A stretch of DNA of 64,000 bases from Agaricus subrufescens (taxonomy: Eukaryota > Basidiomycota > Agaricomycetes > Agaricales > Agaricaceae): NCBI GenBank assembly GCA_029945375.1, contig CM057058.1:2914001-2978000 (forward strand), in the 5' to 3' direction. The notes beneath the pieces were generated by a model that made no database searches, was not told the DNA's origin, and saw nothing but the letters and a program-made list of their open reading frames with translations. Of the stretch, positions 58,512 through 64,000 are shown piece after piece. The translations under genes were made by a program, and so were the position numbers. How positions within the stretch are numbered: the stretch's first letter is position 1; every line of letters begins with the position of its first letter.

Positions 58512-60400
58512 CTACAAATGGTATCTCCACCGTGTCCCAGGGTGGTCCGCACTCCCATCACTCTGCACCTCATTCTTATCCATCTCATGGTTCATCCGCT
58601 TCAACATCATTCTCATCTGGAGACACATCAATATGCACAACATCGCAGACGCAGCACAAATGGCATATGACTTTGAATATGACGGGCCCCACGATTTTGC
58701 CCACGCAAACGCCCCGAAAATATTGCCATTTTGCGACACAGTGTTAATAAGAGCCAGAGCCACGGCGCGCTTGGCAGGTGGTGCGGATACTGTCGAAGAT
58801 GCCCAAGCGAGAAAGCACATGAAGCCGGAAAAGGATTGTGCCATCAAGAAGCTAGATTTAAATAGTAAGAAAAGCGATGTGGAGTAGAACAAATTTCACG
58901 AACAGAGAAAAATATCGAACGGCGGTGTTCATGGTTGACATTGCCAGTAGGAATCCGGCGATACTGATCAGCAGCGGAACGACGATGTGCATGCAGCGAT
59001 CGCCCGTCTTGTCAGAGTGCTTTGAATTCCAGAGAGCCCAGACAGTGGCGACCATCCAGGGGGGTGCACAAAGCAGGAGCGAGATTGTGGCGTTGTAGCC
59101 CATAGTTGCGGTGAGTGTTGGGAAAAAGATATGGAAGGATAGAGATAAAGCCAAGAAAAATAGTGTAAATGCCATATACCAAACTTTCCAGTCTGAGAAG
59201 GCGAGAATGAGGCCTGTAAAGACGGTGCTATGCTTGACACTTGACCCGGACGAATCACTAGCATTGAGCTGCGTATCTTCAGCAGTATCCTCGAGAACTC
59301 TCCTTCTGGCCAGTGCATGTTCCGCCGGAGTGAGCCAACTGACAACTTCAGTCTCAGGGAAGTCGGGTAGAGTAAACATAGCCATGACGGCTACCAAAAC
59401 CGTAAGGCTCCCTTCTACAAAAAATAGCCAGCGCCACGCCGCGTATCCTAATACGCCATCCATCACATCAAGGATACCAGATGCGATGAGAGATCCGAAA
59501 GCATTGCTGATTAAGCTTCCGCAAGCGAAGTAAGTTGTCCTCTGAGAGAGTTCGCTTCGCTTGTACCACCTCGATATCAGGTAAAGAGCACCAGGGAAGA
59601 ATGCAGCTTCTACGAAGCCGAGGAGGAATCTCGCGAAGAGAGCGCCATGATAACTAAGAGAGCCTAAGACGAGGGACCGTGTAACACGGAATATCGCTCT
59701 TACCTGGTTGTAAAGCCTAGCAAGGATGTCAGCTGGTTATGCAGTTTCTTGGTAGACTGGTCTGACCTGTACATAAAGAGACTGTCCCCCAGACTATTAT
59801 GCAGCATGGAATATAAATAGATGGTTTGCCAATCCGACTGAGAAACAAGTTCCTGGAAAGTGGGTTAATATTTCGTCAAGAGAAAAGTGGAGCTTTGGAG
59901 TCTCTTACGAGGGTATCTGCATTAGAAAGTATCCGAAATAAAAGACCGACAATATTGAGGCAAATTCTGATCCTTCTAGGCCCAGGTCTTCCTCGAAACC
60001 ACGAAGCCTGGCCGCACTGGAGAAAGATTGAGACATATTGCTGTAGGGGAAGGTGAAACGACATACGCGGCACTGTTCCTGTCAATATCTGCAAAAATGT
60101 TTGGTCAGACACTCAGCAGCTGAAGCCGAGTGTGCAACGGTACTTACAGTTGAGGATGTATATGACAACCAGAATTGACATTCGACGGTCCAGCTTCGCG
60201 AGGAGGTTCTTCTCCAGCGCTTCTCTGGCCTCGGGGCCTCCAAATTGCAAATCTACATCGAAGTGGTCATTCAGCGGCTCTGTGATAGACCAGTGAGCCG
60301 AATAACATGTTAAAGAGGCAGAATTTAAATCACCGGAATTAGTTTGGGGGGAAAGCAGAGGGCGGGCCTCTTCTTCACCAACCAACGAGAGCCGCGACAT
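58512..60400 (-). CDS. MFS permease, DAL5/allantoate (anion:cation symporter) type
   Basis: Twelve-helix major-facilitator permease of the fungal ACS family, whose members import allantoate, nicotinate, vitamins or carboxylates. Start at 60400 (MSRLSLVGEEEARPLLSPQT). The cytosolic N-terminus ends EKNLLAKLDRRMSILVVIYI, helix 1. After introns come RLRGFEEDLGLEGSEFASIL, RWYKRSELSQRTTYFACGSL, YAAWRWLFFVEGSLTVLVAV, MAMFTLPDFPET and SWLTPAEHALARRRVLEDT, all DAL5-type blocks. Further helices include FFLALSLSFHIFFPTLTATM, VPLLISIAGFLLAMSTMN and CAASAMLCILMCLQMRMMLK. The AWASSTVSAPPAKRAVALAL loop and TRWRYHL end close the family pattern at 58512. Substrate cannot be assigned. Confidence 0.88.
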
Positions 60401-60489
60401 GGTCCGAAAAGAGTGAGGAGGGTGTGGGAGTGATAGCGAGAAGAACGGTTGTCTTACCGTGCTACTTATAGCACATCGGCTAACGGGCC

Positions 60490-60496
60490 TATAAAG
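60490..60496 (+). promoter_or_regulatory. TATA-box-like element upstream of the AARSD1-like gene
   Basis: TATAAAG at 60490-60496 sits 34 bp before the start codon at 60530, one of the few clear TATA-like sites in the window. The gap to the divergent permease start at 60400 is 129 bp. Spacing would force a very short leader, so it may not be used. Confidence 0.3.
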
Positions 60497-60529
60497 GGTC
60501 CGGAGCAGGGAGAAGGCGAGATCAAATCA

Positions 60530-62233
60530 ATGGCCACTGCTACTCTCGTCTCGATTCCAACTCCCGCCGATTATCATAGAATCACTTCTCCAACCCTCAA
60601 AATTCCCGATGTCTCCGACACTCCTATCCCTGTCGGCATCCTAGCCTGCCAACGTTTGTCTAATATATTCTTCTTTTCTTTCTTGCCCTGGAGCTGATTT
60701 TTTCTAGGTGATCCTCTCAGGAGGTCCATTGAAACAAGAGTAATCAGTGTTGAACCTTATCAGCCCCCGCCTCCAGATTCGGGTAAGAAAGGCAAAAAGG
60801 CTGTGGTTGCACCCACGCTCCCTGATGGTCCACTGGTTCTTGTCATCCTTCACGATACTGTTATCTTTCCGGAAGGTGGGGGACAGCCTACAGACACAGG
60901 TTTGATCACCACCGCGAATGGGAAACAGTGGCAGGTTTTGCAATGCAAGAGAAACGGGGGTCATGCTGTTCACTATGTCAGCGTGGGTGGTACCACCATC
61001 GAAGCTGCGCTCGCAAATTTTGCTCCTGGATCTTCGGTGGTCGCCGAACTTGGTGCGAAAGACTTCGAGAGGCGCTATGATCATGTATGTGTTGCTAATG
61101 CCAAATCTCAGCATCAAGTTTTGCTAAGCGGTAGGGAATAGATGTCCATGCACACTTCACAGCACCTTCTCTCGGCCTTACTTGAGACCCGCTTGAACCT
61201 TCCAACTCTCTCTTGGTCTCTCACGTCCTACCCGCAACCATGCTACGTCGAGCTGCCCAGGGGCATGTCACAAGAAGAGATTGAATCTATTCAGTCTGAG
61301 GCAAACAAGCTCGTTTTCGAGGGTCGTCGGGTGCATGTGGAGGTTCAAGAACTCGATCTTCAGACTGATTCACAAACTGTTGAAAAGCTCGAGAATGGCC
61401 GCGCCATAGGCAAAGCCTTACCCGACGATTACACAGGAGGCGTGAAAAGGGTCGTCGTCATAGACGGCGTCGATCGCAATCCGTAAGTCGTTCGAGCTTT
61501 CACAATAATCTCGTTGAAAATTTCCTGCAGGTGTTGTGGTACACACCTTCCATCTATCAACAACCTTCAGCTATTCCTTATTCCTCACACGGAGTCACTC
61601 TCCAGAAAAGATGGGAATTCAGGATCCACCACAACCGTCCGATTATATTTCTTGTGTGGACCTCGTTTAATCCATCACTTAACAAACACACACACCCTCC
61701 TCACGTCCACCGGTTCAATCTTAAGTTCTGGTTTGGCCGTCGTTCCCGAGCGTGTTCAACAGGTAGTTGACGAACGAAGAAAGGCAGAGAAGCGCGTCAA
61801 CGAGGTTGAGACAGAGTTGGCTGGTTGGATTGCCAAAGGACTCGTATCTGAAATGTCCAAGGACGGACAGGAGGATAAAAAGTTGCGGAAAAAGCATCTG
61901 CACAGAACCGATGATTCTTCCAACCCTCTCGGGTTTCTCTCATCCATAGCATTTTCTATTTCTGATGAAATGAAAGCTATGGCGGTAGATCTTCCGTATT
62001 TGATTGTCCTTTCTTCCTCACCCTCCGCCCAGACACCCAAGTCTTTCACTACCGTATTGGTCATTGGTTCCGACGACAAAAAGGTCAAAGAAGTAGGTGA
62101 TGGGCTCAAGTCGAAGTTGAATATCAAGGGAGGAGGAAAGGGGCCTAGATGGAGCGGCAAATTCGGTGGAGTCTGGAAGGATACCAAGGAAAGTACAGGT
62201 GTAGAGGGAGTGCTTACAGACATCAACAATTGA
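60530..62233 (+). CDS. Alanyl-tRNA editing protein, AlaX/AARSD1 type
   Basis: Free-standing editing domain that hydrolyses Ser- or Gly-tRNA(Ala) made in error. Start at 60530 (MATATLVSIPTPADYHRITS). Exons give ILACQR joined to DPLRRSIETRVISVEPYQPP, then FPEGGGQPTDTGLI, the N-terminal barrel motif. An intron near 61084 joins to MSMHTSQHLLSALLETRL, where HTSQH is the first zinc motif (HxxxH). LENGRAIGKALPDDYTGGVK, the second motif CCGTHLPSINNLQ (CxxxH), and LFLIPHTES follow. A C-terminal domain (VPERVQQVVDERRKAEKRVN, KGGGKGPRWSGKFGGVW) ends GVLTDINN at 62233; its PRWSGKFGGVW resembles the Gly-rich end of long AlaX proteins. All zinc ligands are present. Confidence 0.92.
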
Positions 62234-62391
62234 ATAACGAATAAATACAAGAATAATACATTAGATCAATGATATGTGGAACAAGGATGAGTGGAGGATG
62301 GGTATCCAAAATGTGCACAGTATTACAGATTAACAAGTTGCTCGGTAAAAGGACAAAAAGGCCAGTTAAGTTGACAATATTGGAGATGCAG

Positions 62392-63436
62392 CTAGCGAGG
62401 CTTTAACCAAATCAGAATCAGTGATGTGCGAACACTTGAAAATGAGCATACTTCATCAAAAGAGGATTCACCCGAATCCCCATCTGCCAGACTCCATCCG
62501 ATGTCTGCTTCCAGATCTGGATCTATTGAACCGTAACAACCATCACTTTCGTGCCCTTCCAGCGTTTCCACCTCAACCTCATCAGGAACATTGTCACCCT
62601 CCGGAGTGTAATCCGGATCATGCTCAGGTTCATCTTCCGGATCGAAACACGAGAAAGCATCCGGTTCCGGCTCATGTCTCTCCAAAGAATCCGGATCTTC
62701 GTCGGGGGGATCTACTCAATCATGAGCTCTATAACTTATTCTTATACTGTTGACTTCACCTATTAGGTCCTGTTCGAAGTTATATACTTCTATGTCGTCG
62801 AATGGTCCATGACCATCTTGGTCTGCAATATTCCCGTCGTCCTCGTCATCCACGAGTTGCATTAGAGTTTCTCGAGCAACTTCATAATCTTCCTCATAAT
62901 CCCAGTTGTCCGAATCGGCATAATCATAATCCCAGTCGAGATCTTCGTCACCTTCGGACGGGGGGATATATTCACCGCCGTCTGATGAAGCATCATCCCC
63001 GAAGCCATTGTCAAAAGGCATAAATTGGAAACGACAGGTAGGACAATTGCCATGCTAGGTATACATAAGAATATGGGTGATAGGGGATGATCAAGATTGC
63101 GGGAAGACGTACCTGAGTTTTGACCCATTCTATTAGGCTGGCGTGGGGTTAGCGATCTGATAGAGACACGGCGACCGATAGGACTGACTCTCTGCGGCAG
63201 AAGATGTGGCCGCAGCCCTCGAGCTTGGTGACACCCGGGTCATCTTGGCCATCCCGTGCGGGGCCCAATATTTCTAAAAACGGAACGAGGCAGATGGGGC
63301 AGTAGTCGTCGAGCGGAACCTGGTCGTGGGGCAGAACGGGGAGGCTCTGAGCAAACTGTCTGGCACGGTCGGCGTTGGAGAGACAGAGGGCGTCGCGGAC
63401 GAGCTGGGCGGCGGCGAGCGACGAGTCTTCGTCCAT
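62392..63436 (-). CDS. RING-finger protein B with long acidic tail (likely E3 ligase)
   Basis: Probable ubiquitin ligase. Start at 63436 (MDEDSSLAAAQLVRDALCLS). RING: DDYCPICLVPFLEIL, a ~20-residue loop, then EGCGHIFCRRD, joined over an intron to LIEWVKTQ and over another to HGNCPTCRFQFMPFD. It matches RING A in FLEIL/LLAIL, CGHIFCRRD, W.KT and CP.CR. A tail of about 190 residues is extremely rich in Asp/Glu and Tyr (DWDYDYADSDNWDYEEDYEV, DPEDEPEHDPDYTPEG). The last exon most simply reads SSFDEPR after a 52-nt intron, with the stop at 62392; reading through the intron reaches the same stop. Convergent with the AARSD1-like gene (158 bp). Confidence 0.78.
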
Positions 63437-63951
63437 GGGTGGAAGAGGCCGCAACAATCAGCAGTCAACAGACCCAACGCGTCTCGGGCACGTGACAGGA
63501 CCGGCTGCGACAGTTTACCCGCTCCTGACTTGATCAGAGTTTTTCCCCTTAGCCGAGTGGCAGTCGACACATGGGCACCCGGCTTCTTACCTCCATCGAC
63601 CGTGCACGCGTGACCGCCGCTGGCCGCTGGCCCAAGTGTCTCCCACCCCATGCCGTGGGGGCCTCAATTGGCCATTGACTCTTTCAATCGGGTCCCACGA
63701 TTGGCGGACATACCTAGACAAATTTCGCCGGTTTAGAATTGTATGGGGTTCCCCATATCGGACGCTCCCGCCTCAATTTGGAGCAAGTATGAAAGGCGTG
63801 GAATCCCCGAAGGTACCAACCAGCTTCCTAACCACCGAACCAATCACACATACCAGATCAGAAAGGCACAGATTTATTTTCCTTCATTTAAAATCCGTCA
63901 TACGGCCTTCAGCTTCTTCCCCTCCCCATCAAGGTCTCTCTCAGGACCCCT
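63437..63951. other. Intergenic: RING B promoter and right-edge gene promoter
   Basis: 515 bp with a CACGTG at 63489-63494. The last ~60 bp are C/T-rich (CTTCTTCCCCTCCCC), resembling a fungal core promoter feeding the ATG at 63952. Nothing else recognised. Confidence 0.4.
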
Positions 63952-64000
63952 ATGTCTATCCCATCCATGAAAGACGCCGCGTCGATAGGCGAAAAAGACG
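63952..64000 (+). CDS. Possible start of a gene running off the right edge
   Basis: An ATG after a C/T-rich leader opens MSIPSMKDAASIGEKD and stays open to the window end, 16 codons in all. The leader resembles those of other genes here and the gene would be divergent with RING B. Too short to name; the frame could also be chance. Confidence 0.35.
   Translation, partial: MSIPSMKDAASIGEKD

Noticed and set aside
35498..63494. CACGTG E-boxes in four intergenic regions (35498, 46228, 51746, 63489)
   Set aside because: The number is near chance for this much sequence, and CACGTG also occurs inside coding regions (for example in the GST-like and SEC7 genes).

Overview
The window looks like nuclear DNA of a filamentous basidiomycete, most likely an Agaricomycete. 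The genes are broken by many introns of about 48-60 nt with GT-AG (a few GC-AG) ends and visible CTAAC/CTAAT-type branch points. They sit close together on both strands, and the gene set (class III chitin synthase, DAL5-type permease, PMP47 carrier, OPY2-domain anchor, SPO12-type protein) is fungal. Coordinates below run from start codon to stop codon; intron positions were read by eye from reading frame, splice signals and family resemblance.

Layout, left to right: partial acyl-CoA-synthetase-like gene (-, runs off the left edge); VIP1/ASP1 inositol pyrophosphate kinase (+); AKTIP/FTS-type pseudo-E2 (-); AIR1/2-type zinc-knuckle protein (-); CAF16 ABC ATPase (-); OPY2-domain membrane anchor (+); UBA plus UBC giant E2 (+); PMP47-type peroxisomal carrier (+); TRAPPC2L/TCA17 (+); RTP1/TANGO6 (-); eRF3/SUP35 (-); SLA1 endocytic adaptor (+); SEC7/BIG Arf-GEF (-); deoxyhypusine synthase (+); a divergent 14-3-3 (-); ARO8-type aminotransferase (-); a gene-poor 1.95 kb gap; GIS2/CNBP-like CCHC protein (+); COQ10 (+); GST-like protein (-); class III chitin synthase (+); RING protein A (-); SPO12-like protein (-); RHEB GTPase (+); GH2 beta-mannosidase (-); DAL5-type MFS permease (-); AlaX/AARSD1 editing protein (+); RING protein B (-); and the first codons of a possible gene at the right edge (+).

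Most of this is housekeeping: translation (eRF3, deoxyhypusine synthase, Ala-tRNA editing), membrane traffic (SEC7, SLA1, TRAPPC2L, AKTIP-like), signalling (VIP1, OPY2, RHEB, 14-3-3), RNA metabolism (AIR-like, CAF16, GIS2-like) and ubiquitin (giant E2, two related RING proteins). I see no biosynthetic cluster, transposon, tRNA, rRNA or CRISPR array. Several neighbours are head-to-head with 86-230 bp between start codons, so bidirectional promoters are a recurring feature.

The points most worth a second look are: the giant E2 that joins UBA, a Cys-rich region and UBC; the two paralogous RING proteins 12 kb apart; three probable GC-AG introns (one splitting the Walker A codons of CAF16); a RHEB with SKSD in place of NKxD; a 33-bp duplication in SLA1 that duplicates a Prk1-type phosphosite; and the PAM2-bearing, prion-domain-free eRF3.
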